A stretch of 14,056 nucleotides of DNA from Pseudomonas fluorescens (lineage in GTDB: Bacteria > Pseudomonadota > Alphaproteobacteria > UBA2136 > UBA6156), in NCBI GenBank assembly GCA_003241595.1, contig QFOU01000033.1, positions 1-14,056 of the forward strand. Direction: 5' to 3'. This document shows, in pieces, positions 1 through 5,274 of this stretch. A program made the position numbers and the translations under genes. A model generated the notes under the pieces. It did no database searches, was not told where the DNA came from, and saw nothing but the letters and a program-made list of their open reading frames with translations. Positions within the stretch are counted from its first letter, which is position 1, and every line of letters begins with the position of its first letter.

Positions 1-519
1 CTTTCTATGAATGTCATGTTTGGCAAATTGCTTGGCTAACCCGCGGTGCGCCACATCATGCTTAGCTACAACTAGCAGGCCGCTGGTGTCTTTATCAATG
101 CGGTGAACAATTCCGGGCCGCGCCTCACCATTAATACCACTCAAACTGTCGCCACAGTGGTGCAACAACGCTTGCACCATGGTGCCGGTATAGTTGCCGG
201 GGGCAGGGTGCACGGTCAAACCGGCGGGCTTGTTAATCACAAGCAGGTCGCTGTCTTCATACACAACATCTAACGGGACATTCTCAGGCACAAGCTCACT
301 CGCCTCCGCCGCCGGCACATCAATATCAAAGCTCTCCCCCAAACGCACCTTCTTGGCAGGGTTAGCTTCAATGTTGCCATCGCGGGTCACAAACCCGTCT
401 TTAATCCACTTCTGAACCCCCGCCCGACTCACATCAATACCTAGCCGAGACGTCAAAAACACATCCAATCGGGTATTTACATCATTCTCTTCAACTGAAA
501 TACGAAGTGCTTCGGTCAT
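1..519 (-). CDS. rluD: Ribosomal large subunit pseudouridine synthase, RluA/RluD family (3' end outside window)
   Basis: This enzyme converts uridines of 23S rRNA to pseudouridine during ribosome assembly in the cytoplasm. Only the first 173 residues are in the window. An S4-type RNA-binding domain covers about residues 16-70 (RLDVFLTSRLGIDVSRAGVQ onwards). The catalytic domain begins near residue 85 with LLVINKPAGLTVHPAPGN. The signature HRIDKDTSGLLVVAK is complete, and D142 is the expected catalytic aspartate. The S4 domain plus this motif order fits RluC/RluD-type members, and RluD is my best guess, but RluC or another paralogue cannot be excluded. The start is the ATG read from 519. No strong Shine-Dalgarno precedes it. 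The tRNA-Glu gene lies 59 bp upstream on the same strand with no hairpin between, so read-through from the tRNA promoter is possible. Confidence 0.9.
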   Translation of the reverse strand, partial: MTEALRISVEENDVNTRLDVFLTSRLGIDVSRAGVQKWIKDGFVTRDGNIEANPAKKVRLGESFDIDVPAAEASELVPENVPLDVVYEDSDLLVINKPAGLTVHPAPGNYTGTMVQALLHHCGDSLSGINGEARPGIVHRIDKDTSGLLVVAKHDVAHRGLAKQFAKHDIHRK

Positions 520-578
520 AACCGTTAACTACACTAAACACTTAAATTTGAATACTGGAAAATCAGTTCTAAAAAAAT

Positions 579-653
579 TGGCGTCCCCTAGGGGAATCGA
601 ACCCCTGTTTTCACCGTGAAAGGGTAACGTCCTAACCGCTAGACGAAGGGGAC
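579..653 (-). tRNA. tRNA-Glu (anticodon TTC)
   Basis: The minus strand folds as a full cloverleaf. The acceptor arms GTCCCCT/AGGGGAC pair perfectly, the anticodon stem-loop contains CTTTCAC with anticodon TTC, and the T-arm is CAGGGGTTCGATTCCCCT-like. Discriminator G and an encoded CCA follow, for 75 nt in total. The sequence closely resembles the standard bacterial tRNA-Glu. A run of seven T follows the CCA on the minus strand without a separate hairpin. Confidence 0.97.
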
Positions 654-670
654 TTCCACAGAACACGCCG

Positions 671-699
671 CTTATACTCAACCTTTGGGGGTAGCGCAA
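671..699 (-). promoter_or_regulatory. Candidate promoter of tRNA-Glu
   Basis: On the minus strand a -10-like TATAAG (671-676) lies 17 bp downstream of TTGCGC (694-699), which matches only the TTG of a consensus -35. The predicted start is about ten bases before the tRNA. The -10 and spacing are good and the -35 is poor. Confidence 0.4.
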
Positions 700-747
700 G
701 GGCTAATTTACAAAAAAACGAATCCGTAAAAAAATCGAAAATCAGCC

Positions 748-777
748 TTGACGAGGCGCTCAAACTCCCGCTATAAC
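748..777 (+). promoter_or_regulatory. Promoter of tRNA-Gly
   Basis: TTGACG (748-753) and TATAAC (772-777) are separated by 18 bp, and each is one base off consensus. The expected start near 784 gives a short 5' leader before the tRNA at 794. Confidence 0.7.
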
Positions 778-793
778 CACGCCGCAATGGAGC

Positions 794-868
794 GCGGGAA
801 TAGCTCAGTGGTAGAGCATCACCTTGCCATGGTGAGGGTCGAGGGTTCGAATCCCTTTTCCCGCTCCA
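794..868 (+). tRNA. tRNA-Gly (anticodon GCC)
   Basis: The cloverleaf is complete: acceptor GCGGGAA/TTCCCGC, D-arm TAGCTCAGTGGTAGAGC, anticodon GCC at 826-828, T-loop GGTTCGAATCC, discriminator T and encoded CCA (866-868), 75 nt in all. It is the first tRNA of the plus-strand group, and it has its own promoter and terminator. Confidence 0.97.
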
Positions 869-916
869 AAGTTTTAAGATACAAAATCTTAAACATGCAA
901 ATTAAAGTAAAGACGC

Positions 917-938
917 AGCGCATTAGCGCTATTTTTTT
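917..938 (+). terminator. Intrinsic terminator after tRNA-Gly
   Basis: A 5-bp stem AGCGC/GCGCT with loop ATTA (917-930) is followed by A and seven T (932-938). The stem is short, but the T-run is strong and the place fits. Just upstream, an AT-rich hairpin (TTTAAGAT 873-880 with ATCTTAAA 886-893) may mark the tRNA 3' trailer. Confidence 0.6.
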
Positions 939-964
939 GCCTCTATCTCCTGCCACGAATATCT

Positions 965-991
965 AAAAAAAAGCCCCTGCATCCAGAGGCC
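965..991 (-). terminator. Intrinsic terminator of the small membrane-protein gene
   Basis: Read on the minus strand, GGCCTCTG and CAGGGGCT form an 8-bp stem with two G-T pairs around the loop GATG, followed by a run of eight T (972-965). It lies about 30 bp after the stop codon of the gene ending at 1021 and faces the tRNA-Gly terminator. Confidence 0.7.
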
Positions 992-1020
992 CTCACCTAT
1001 CTTATCGTAATTAGTTGAGC

Positions 1021-1266
1021 TTAATTAAGCTCTAAACCCACGCGCACACACTGCGCAAAGGTATGCCAGCCCCCGTGGGTGAACACATTGTAATTCAAAT
1101 CCGTCTTAAGCCAATACGCCGCCACTACAAGCAATACCGATGCCGCATACAGCCCGGCAAACATAGCAAGGTAAACAATCTTCTTAAATAAGCTTAATTC
1201 TTTAAACCAGCCCCACAAAAGGCAGAGAAGAGAAGGGGACTTCGAAAGGTTTTTGTCGCTATTCAT
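1021..1266 (-). CDS. Small single-pass membrane protein, function unknown
   Basis: I do not recognise a family. From the ATG at 1266 the product is 81 residues. A charged or polar N-terminus (MNSDKNLSK) precedes a hydrophobic stretch at roughly residues 31-53 (IVYLAMFAGLYAASVLLVVAAYW), which should be one membrane span. A short tail with a Cys and two His follows. An in-frame ATG four codons upstream (1278) has no Shine-Dalgarno. The 1266 ATG has AAGGTG five bases upstream, so I prefer it. A terminator downstream and a hairpin over the ribosome site support a real transcription unit. Being a single short gene beside tRNAs, its expression should be checked. Confidence 0.6.
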   Translation of the reverse strand: MNSDKNLSKSPSLLCLLWGWFKELSLFKKIVYLAMFAGLYAASVLLVVAAYWLKTDLNYNVFTHGGWHTFAQCVRVGLELN

Positions 1267-1267
1267 A

Positions 1268-1293
1268 GGCACCTTCATATCAAATCAGGTGCC
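1268..1293 (-). promoter_or_regulatory. Hairpin that could hide the ribosome-binding site of the small membrane gene
   Basis: GGCACCT and AGGTGCC are a perfect 7-bp inverted repeat separated by 12 bases (1268-1274 and 1287-1293). In the minus-strand mRNA the 3' arm contains the AAGGTG that would serve as Shine-Dalgarno for the ATG at 1266. Pairing would block it. The sequence shows the pairing; regulation is inference. Confidence 0.4.
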
Positions 1294-1351
1294 AATTCAA
1301 AAGAACTCGTTCACTCACGGCCAAAAAAGCAGCATGCTCGTAAGGCTCTCA

Positions 1352-1380
1352 TTGACAATCCCCACCAAACCCCGTTATCT
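1352..1380 (+). promoter_or_regulatory. Promoter of tRNA-Cys
   Basis: A perfect TTGACA (1352-1357) and TTATCT (1375-1380, 4 of 6) are separated by 17 bp. The predicted start near 1387 leaves a leader of about 20 nt before the tRNA. Confidence 0.65.
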
Positions 1381-1408
1381 GCACAAGCTTTCTTAAAGCC
1401 TCATGGCT

Positions 1409-1483
1409 GGCCGGATGGCGAAGTGGTAACGCTACGGTCTGCAAAACCGTCATGCGCGGGTTCGAATCCCGCTCCGGCCTCCA
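1409..1483 (+). tRNA. tRNA-Cys (anticodon GCA)
   Basis: The acceptor arms GGCCGGA/TCCGGCC pair fully, the anticodon GCA is at 1441-1443, and the T-arm is CGGGTTCGAATCCCG. The discriminator is T (U73, the cysteine identity base) and CCA is encoded (1481-1483), 75 nt in all. The final 20 bases recur 79 bp downstream. Confidence 0.97.
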
Positions 1484-1563
1484 ATCTTATTTTCAACCAC
1501 CATTCTATAGCGGACGGGAACGACCGCATCCGTAGGTTCGGTCAATCCCGCTCCGGCCTCCAA
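1465..1563 (+). repeat. Direct repeat of the tRNA-Cys 3' end (possible att scar)
   Basis: The 20-mer AATCCCGCTCCGGCCTCCAA occurs at 1465-1484 inside tRNA-Cys and again at 1544-1563. GGTTCG also precedes both copies (1459-1464 and 1535-1540), with three extra bases (GTC) in the second. The second copy has no upstream acceptor or anticodon arm, so it is not a second tRNA. Site-specific recombination into tRNA genes leaves exactly this kind of 3'-end duplication. With only about 60 bp between copies no integrase or cargo is left, so this would be a scar; a small local duplication is the alternative. Confidence 0.75.
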
Positions 1564-1570
1564 AATTTCC

Positions 1571-1593
1571 AATCCACCTTCGGGTGGATTTTT
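1571..1593 (+). terminator. Intrinsic terminator after tRNA-Cys
   Basis: AATCCACC (1571-1578) and GGTGGATT (1583-1590) form an 8-bp stem closed by the stable tetraloop TTCG, followed by further T. It lies downstream of the second copy of the tRNA-Cys end, as if that copy were originally next to the terminator. Confidence 0.85.
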
Positions 1594-1689
1594 CTTATCG
1601 TTCAACCGCAAATTCCACACATCCAAACCATAATCCCACACTCCTTCGCAGGGCAGGGCTAAAACATAAGCAAATTGCCGAAAATAGGA

Positions 1690-1718
1690 TTGACAGACCC
1701 GCGCCAATTTCGCATAAG
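1690..1718 (+). promoter_or_regulatory. Promoter of tRNA-Asn
   Basis: A perfect TTGACA (1690-1695), a 17-bp spacer and CATAAG (1713-1718, 4 of 6). The expected start is near 1726, eight bases before the tRNA. Confidence 0.65.
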
Positions 1719-1733
1719 AGCGCGTCTACCTAT

Positions 1734-1808
1734 TCCGGCGTAGCTCAGCGGTAGAGCAACGGACTGTTAATCCGTGGGTCGTTGGTTCGATCCCAACCGC
1801 CGGAGCCA
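1734..1808 (+). tRNA. tRNA-Asn (anticodon GTT)
   Basis: The acceptor arms TCCGGCG/CGCCGGA pair fully, the D-arm is TAGCTCAGCGGTAGAGC, the anticodon GTT is at 1766-1768, and the T-loop region is GTTGGTTCGATCCCAAC. Discriminator G and encoded CCA (1806-1808) follow, 75 nt in all. Confidence 0.97.
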
Positions 1809-1826
1809 ATTTCTAAATGTAGACAG

Positions 1827-1852
1827 CTAAAGCCACCCTCGGGTGGCTTTAG
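1827..1852 (+). terminator. Hairpin terminator after tRNA-Asn
   Basis: CTAAAGCCACC (1827-1837) and GGTGGCTTTAG (1842-1852) form a perfect 11-bp stem with loop CTCG. No long T-run follows beyond the TTT inside the stem, so termination may be partial. The hairpin is symmetrical enough to work from both sides. Confidence 0.65.
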
Positions 1853-1906
1853 TGTTGAGGTGAACATATCCACCCAAACCCCTAAAAATACATTCATTTA
1901 GCCTCA

Positions 1907-1935
1907 TTGACACAATCCCCGGCTAAGCCTAGGTT
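1907..1935 (+). promoter_or_regulatory. Candidate promoter of the secreted-protein pair
   Basis: TTGACA (1907-1912) is perfect and lies in the context CTCATTGACACAATCCCC, very like the tRNA-Cys promoter (CTCATTGACAATCCCC). Seventeen bases on is TAGGTT, a weak -10 (3 of 6). It is about 95 bp before the start at 2006, and no tRNA follows it. Confidence 0.4.
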
Positions 1936-2005
1936 GCCGCCGGATTCATCCGCACCACATTCGTATACCGCTTTCCCTTCATGCTGTTCTTAAGGAGAAC
2001 ATTTT

Positions 2006-2359
2006 ATGAAAGCACACCTTCTTGCTGCCAGCCTCAGTCTGGCTACTCTCTTCGCAATCCCGTCCATTGGGCACAGCCAACAACTTAACGCCTTCCGCAA
2101 CGACGATTGCATGTACATCGAAGACAACGGCACTCACGCGATCGCCACAAACGAATATTGCGACTACACCGTCGTCGCGATCTTTATCGACACAAATGCC
2201 AACTACGTGTTCGAAAACATGCACACCATCTCGCCGCAAAGCAGGGTGATGATAACCGGAACCACTCCCGGCCATCTTATCATTGCCGAAACCTGCTCAG
2301 CTCGCGATTACCCCAAGCGCTGCCGTGTCCACACCTTCAAAAACAGGAGCTGGAAATGA
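2006..2359 (+). CDS. Small secreted four-cysteine protein (paralogue A)
   Basis: I do not recognise a named family. The 117-residue product has a clear Sec signal peptide (MKAHLLAASLSLATLFAIPS, cleavage probably after the Ser near residue 24, before QQLNAF). The mature part of about 93 residues has four cysteines at 35, 52, 97 and 106, which suggests two disulphides in the periplasm or outside the cell. The start is well supported: AAGGAG lies eight bases before the ATG. Its stop overlaps the next gene's start (ATGA), so the two are translationally coupled. It aligns with that product around NE[YW]C[DE][YF], a downstream PGH/SGH-L-I segment and the last two cysteines. No enzyme motif, lipobox or membrane segment is visible. 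Confidence 0.85.
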   Translation: MKAHLLAASLSLATLFAIPSIGHSQQLNAFRNDDCMYIEDNGTHAIATNEYCDYTVVAIFIDTNANYVFENMHTISPQSRVMITGTTPGHLIIAETCSARDYPKRCRVHTFKNRSWK

Positions 2360-2703
2360 AGAGAATTGCCGCCACAGTCATCGCTGCCATTCTAAGCTTT
2401 AACTCGGCGCCGCTGGCTCATGCCCAGCTCAGCTCTCAAGAACTCGCTGAGCTTGGCATTGAACGGCAAGGCTGCCTTAACCTCAGCCCATCCCCAAATA
2501 GCAATACGGTCAAGGTGATCAATGAATGGTGCGAATTTCCGCTCTACGTCAAAATCACCAATGCGCAAACAGGCCAATCCGTCATTACCTACATACCGTA
2601 CCACAAGTCGGTAAATGTTGTGCCGGTACCCAGTGGTCATCGCCTCATCACCCAAAGCTGCCTCACCGAAAACTACCGCAATAAAAATTGCAACTGGAGG
2701 TAG
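2356..2703 (+). CDS. Small secreted four-cysteine protein (paralogue B)
   Basis: The product is 115 residues with a signal peptide (MKRIAATVIAAILSFNSAPL, cleavage about AHA|Q at 23). Mature cysteines are at 40, 59, 102 and 112, with spacings 18, 42 and 9, against 16, 44 and 8 in the protein before it. Shared points are NEWCEF versus NEYCDY and SGHRLITQSC versus PGHLIIAETC. I therefore call the two tandem paralogues that have diverged strongly. AGGAG lies six bases upstream of the ATG, and the start overlaps the previous stop by ATGA. A longer in-frame ORF reaching back to 2107 lies inside the previous gene and lacks a signal peptide, so I reject that start. The function is unknown; co-secretion and a shared fold are inferred. 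Confidence 0.85.
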   Translation: MKRIAATVIAAILSFNSAPLAHAQLSSQELAELGIERQGCLNLSPSPNSNTVKVINEWCEFPLYVKITNAQTGQSVITYIPYHKSVNVVPVPSGHRLITQSCLTENYRNKNCNWR

Positions 2704-2781
2704 GTGAAACAAATCGGTGCGCTATTGCTCTACACCGAAGCCAGACCAACCTCACTGCATGCAGTAATATTCTACTTTCGA

Positions 2782-2822
2782 GAAAGGGCCGCCGGGATTC
2801 ACTCCAGCGGCCCTTTCATTTT
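2782..2822 (+). terminator. Intrinsic terminator of the secreted-protein pair
   Basis: GAAAGGGCCGC (2782-2792) and GCGGCCCTTTC (2807-2817) form a perfect 11-bp stem around a 14-base loop, followed by ATTTTT. It lies about 80 bp after the stop at 2703. Confidence 0.85.
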
Positions 2823-2857
2823 TCATACCGCACCATAGGGGACCGAAAAACTCTTTA

Positions 2858-2889
2858 GAAAACAAACGCAGCGGCCCTAAAGGGCCGCT
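2858..2889 (-). terminator. Terminator of the polysaccharide operon
   Basis: AGCGGCCCT (2870-2878) and AGGGCCGCT (2881-2889) are perfect 9-bp arms two bases apart. On the minus strand the hairpin is followed by GCGTTTGTTTTC. It is about 140 bp past the sugar transferase stop and shares its GGGCCGC core with the facing terminator. Confidence 0.6.
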
Positions 2890-3030
2890 ATCACAAAGAA
2901 AAAGGGCAGCGCAAAAATGGCGTGTTTTGTTAAAAACAATTCATTCTCACATTAAACTATCTCTCAAAATCCATTAAGACGCTGAAAGAACAGATATGTT
3001 CGATCCAGAAATCCTGTATGTCTGAAAAGA

Positions 3031-4455
3031 CTAATACGCCGTCTTTTGGAACAGAACCGTAAACGGCGTCATCAGGATGATTTTAACATCCATCCAGAAG
3101 CTCCAGTTTTGCGTGTACCAAATATCAAACTCGACACGTTTTTCCATCTTTTCCAGCGTCTCGGTCTCACCGCGCAAACCATTCAATTGGGCCCATCCTG
3201 TAAGGCCTGGCTTCATTTTGTGACGGCTGGCATAAACGTCAATCAAGTTCTCGTAGTAGTTATTATGGCTCGGCACGTGGGGGCGGGGGCCTACAAGGCT
3301 CATATCGCCACGCAATACGTTAATAAGCTGAGGCAACTCATCCAAGCTGGTCTTACGAATGATTTTCCCAATCCACGTCACACGCGGATCATTCTTAAGC
3401 GCCTGCATTTCCTTACCATTTTCATCTTTTACAGCGTCCGACCCTTCGCGCATGCTGCGGAACTTAAGCATTTCAAATTCTTCACCATTAAAGCCGCCGC
3501 GCTGCTGACGGAAGAAGATCGGCCCAGGGGAGGACATTTTCACCAAAAGCGCGACCACCAACATAACCGGAGCAATCATGGTCAAAATCATTCCACTAGC
3601 TAGCACATCAATGGCACGCTTCAGCAAAACCGAGTGACCTTCCAAAGGACGCTTGAAAATCAAGACCAAAGGCAAACCGCCCGTTAAACTCATACGCCCA
3701 ATCAAACCTAAAGGCAGGCAATACCATGCATTGATGGGATAGCTATTGAGCTCCAAGAAAATATTGCTCGCATGGTCAAGCTTCTCAAGGTTTTCCGCAA
3801 TAACTACATCGTCTACAGCACCTTTAGCACACAGCTTCAAAAGCTTATCAAAGCTTCCGCCAGGAAGGGGGCAGCTTATCTCCAATTTACTGGAAACCGA
3901 TTTGTAATCCATATCAGGCGACACACAAAATACACCAACAAACTCAACATCAGGCTGTGGGTTTTCATAAAGCTCTTTGACTAATTCAACGGCTTTATCA
4001 TTGCATCCCAATACCGCCATTCGACGCTTCCACAAGCCCTTGGCAATGCTCTGCTTAATGGTCCACGCTGCCCACCAACGCAACCCCAACACAGATGCCA
4101 TAAAAGATACCGACCATAAAATCAGCCATACACGCGAAAATTGCGCCGAAATCTTAAAAAGAAACAATAAAATTAACAAACTACCAAAAGTCAGAAAAAC
4201 TAACGTAAATAAGCGAGGTATACTATTGATAAGATTACGCAAGGCATAATCCTCATAAAGCTTCAAAGCACCCGCACCAATACCAAAAATGCTCGCCGCC
4301 ACTAAAGTCAAAGCCACCGCCGAACTATACATTTCAGGGCCCACATGGAAAAGATAAGCTGCAACAGAGCATATAATAATAAGCAACGGTTCAATTGCCC
4401 GCAGCATAAAACGAATACTACCTACACCAGGATGTTGAAAATATGATGACAACAT
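3031..4455 (-). CDS. Initiating undecaprenyl-phosphate sugar-1-phosphate transferase (WcaJ/HfsE-type, Bac_transf)
   Basis: This inner-membrane enzyme starts repeat-unit synthesis by moving a hexose-1-phosphate (usually glucose or galactose) from a UDP-sugar to undecaprenyl phosphate. The 474-residue product is the long polyprenol form. Four N-terminal hydrophobic segments lie at about 17-37, 43-65, 82-102 and 107-125. A CoA_binding_3-type central domain follows (about 140-260), then a membrane re-entrant helix (about 280-305). The catalytic domain (about 275-470) has PGPIFFRQQRGG, FEMLKFRSM, RKTSLDELPQLINVLRGDMSLVGPRP and KPGLTGWAQLNG. It is the last gene of the minus operon, 25 bp after the phosphatase gene. 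The ATG at 4455 is preceded by a run of six G, an unusual but plausible ribosome site. Sugar specificity cannot be read from sequence. Confidence 0.93.
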   Translation of the reverse strand: MLSSYFQHPGVGSIRFMLRAIEPLLIIICSVAAYLFHVGPEMYSSAVALTLVAASIFGIGAGALKLYEDYALRNLINSIPRLFTLVFLTFGSLLILLFLFKISAQFSRVWLILWSVSFMASVLGLRWWAAWTIKQSIAKGLWKRRMAVLGCNDKAVELVKELYENPQPDVEFVGVFCVSPDMDYKSVSSKLEISCPLPGGSFDKLLKLCAKGAVDDVVIAENLEKLDHASNIFLELNSYPINAWYCLPLGLIGRMSLTGGLPLVLIFKRPLEGHSVLLKRAIDVLASGMILTMIAPVMLVVALLVKMSSPGPIFFRQQRGGFNGEEFEMLKFRSMREGSDAVKDENGKEMQALKNDPRVTWIGKIIRKTSLDELPQLINVLRGDMSLVGPRPHVPSHNNYYENLIDVYASRHKMKPGLTGWAQLNGLRGETETLEKMEKRVEFDIWYTQNWSFWMDVKIILMTPFTVLFQKTAY

Positions 4456-4480
4456 AGAGATGCCCCCCTTTTTATATAAA

Positions 4481-5257
4481 TTAGCGCACTACTTGAAGAA
4501 CACTCGCCTCAGTGCCCTCCAAACAAATACAGCTCAGTTTTCCACTCTGAAAAGCCCCGGTATCTAAGGCAATTCTATCGTTCTCAATAAGTACGTTATC
4601 AAAAATAGTGTGTCCAAATACAATTCTATAAGGCAAGCCATGCGGCTTACCTAAAAAATCGTCCCGGATGAATAATAAGTCTTCGTCCATCTGGCGATCC
4701 AATCGAAGAGAAGGGCGCACACCAGCATGGACAAACAAATAACTACCACATACATACCACATACGGGTCGAAGAGAAAAAATTTTTATGATCCACTTCTT
4801 CCAGAACATAATTTACCTCAGCAGCAAGAGCTTCCGGATCTCGCAAGCCCTTACTACCGTACGGAGCTATGCCATAGCTTTCTAAGGCCTGAAGACCTCC
4901 CCATGCCATCCATTCAGTACGCATTTTAGGGTTTTCAATAAAATTGAGCATTACCTGCTCATGATTACCTCTTAAAAAGATAGTTTCCCATTGCTCGGGT
5001 ATGTCATTCAACAAAGCATCTACAACACCTTTGCTATCAGGACCTCTGTCAATATAATCACCAACACAAACCAAAATAACTTTACCAGTATAGCTAACAC
5101 TGTCGGCTTTAATGGCTGTAAGCATGTCTTCTATCAAGTCGCGTCTACCATGAATATCCCCAACGGCGTAAACGCGTATCCCCTCAGGTATGCTAGCAAC
5201 TTCCCCTGAATTAGGAGAATTTGACCTACCCCAAAAATGAGAAAATGTTGATAGCAT
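4481..5257 (-). CDS. PPP-family metallophosphatase (Ser/Thr protein phosphatase or ApaH-like)
   Basis: The 258-residue product carries the full calcineurin-like metal-site series: GDIHG (33-37), GDYIDRGPDS (66-75), GNHE (97-100), HAGV (177-180) and FGHT (214-217). GDxHG/GDxxDRG/GNHE is shared by bacterial PPP protein phosphatases of the lambda/PrpA kind and by diadenosine tetraphosphatase ApaH, so the substrate is open. No signal peptide or membrane span is seen, and it should be cytoplasmic. It starts 17 bp after the BY-kinase stop and lies 25 bp before the sugar transferase, which places it firmly in the operon. By context it may dephosphorylate the kinase's tyrosine cluster or another pathway protein; this is inference. 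The ATG at 5257 lacks a strong Shine-Dalgarno, so coupling to the kinase gene is likely. Confidence 0.88.
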   Translation of the reverse strand: MLSTFSHFWGRSNSPNSGEVASIPEGIRVYAVGDIHGRRDLIEDMLTAIKADSVSYTGKVILVCVGDYIDRGPDSKGVVDALLNDIPEQWETIFLRGNHEQVMLNFIENPKMRTEWMAWGGLQALESYGIAPYGSKGLRDPEALAAEVNYVLEEVDHKNFFSSTRMWYVCGSYLFVHAGVRPSLRLDRQMDEDLLFIRDDFLGKPHGLPYRIVFGHTIFDNVLIENDRIALDTGAFQSGKLSCICLEGTEASVLQVVR

Positions 5258-5274
5258 TTCTAAGTTCTATTCGG

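Larger units (their letters stand above)
2704..3030. other. Intergenic region between convergent units
   Basis: There is no credible gene here. The region holds two hairpins, one ending each of the convergent transcripts. The remaining AT-rich stretch (2890-3030) would be the 3' untranslated part of the minus operon. A GTG-started frame directly after GGAGG at 2704 runs through the terminator and is not convincing. Confidence 0.7.

Noticed and set aside
748..966. 72-codon plus-strand frame over tRNA-Gly
   Set aside because: It consists of the tRNA promoter, tRNA and terminator read as codons. No ribosome site or domain is visible.
1501..1563. Second tRNA gene at the repeated tRNA-Cys end
   Set aside because: Only the T-arm/acceptor 3' half is present. 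No matching 5' acceptor arm, D-arm or anticodon stem is found upstream.
1450..1707. 85-codon minus-strand frame over tRNA-Cys ending in GGRSGIRTRA
   Set aside because: Its end is the antisense of the tRNA T-arm and acceptor, a well-known false product. It also crosses the terminator.
2704..2838. GTG-started frame directly after GGAGG, possible third secreted paralogue
   Set aside because: It reads through the perfect 11-bp terminator and has no cysteines or convincing signal peptide. The spacing from GGAGG to GTG is only three bases.
2774..2889. Possible CRISPR or short repeat array from repeated GGGCCGC arms
   Set aside because: The arms are two separate hairpins of convergent terminators with different loops. 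There are no regularly spaced direct repeats, and no cas genes are nearby.
3046..3603. 185-codon plus-strand frame opposite the sugar transferase
   Set aside because: It lies antisense to the conserved catalytic motifs of the sugar transferase, and no domain is recognisable in it.
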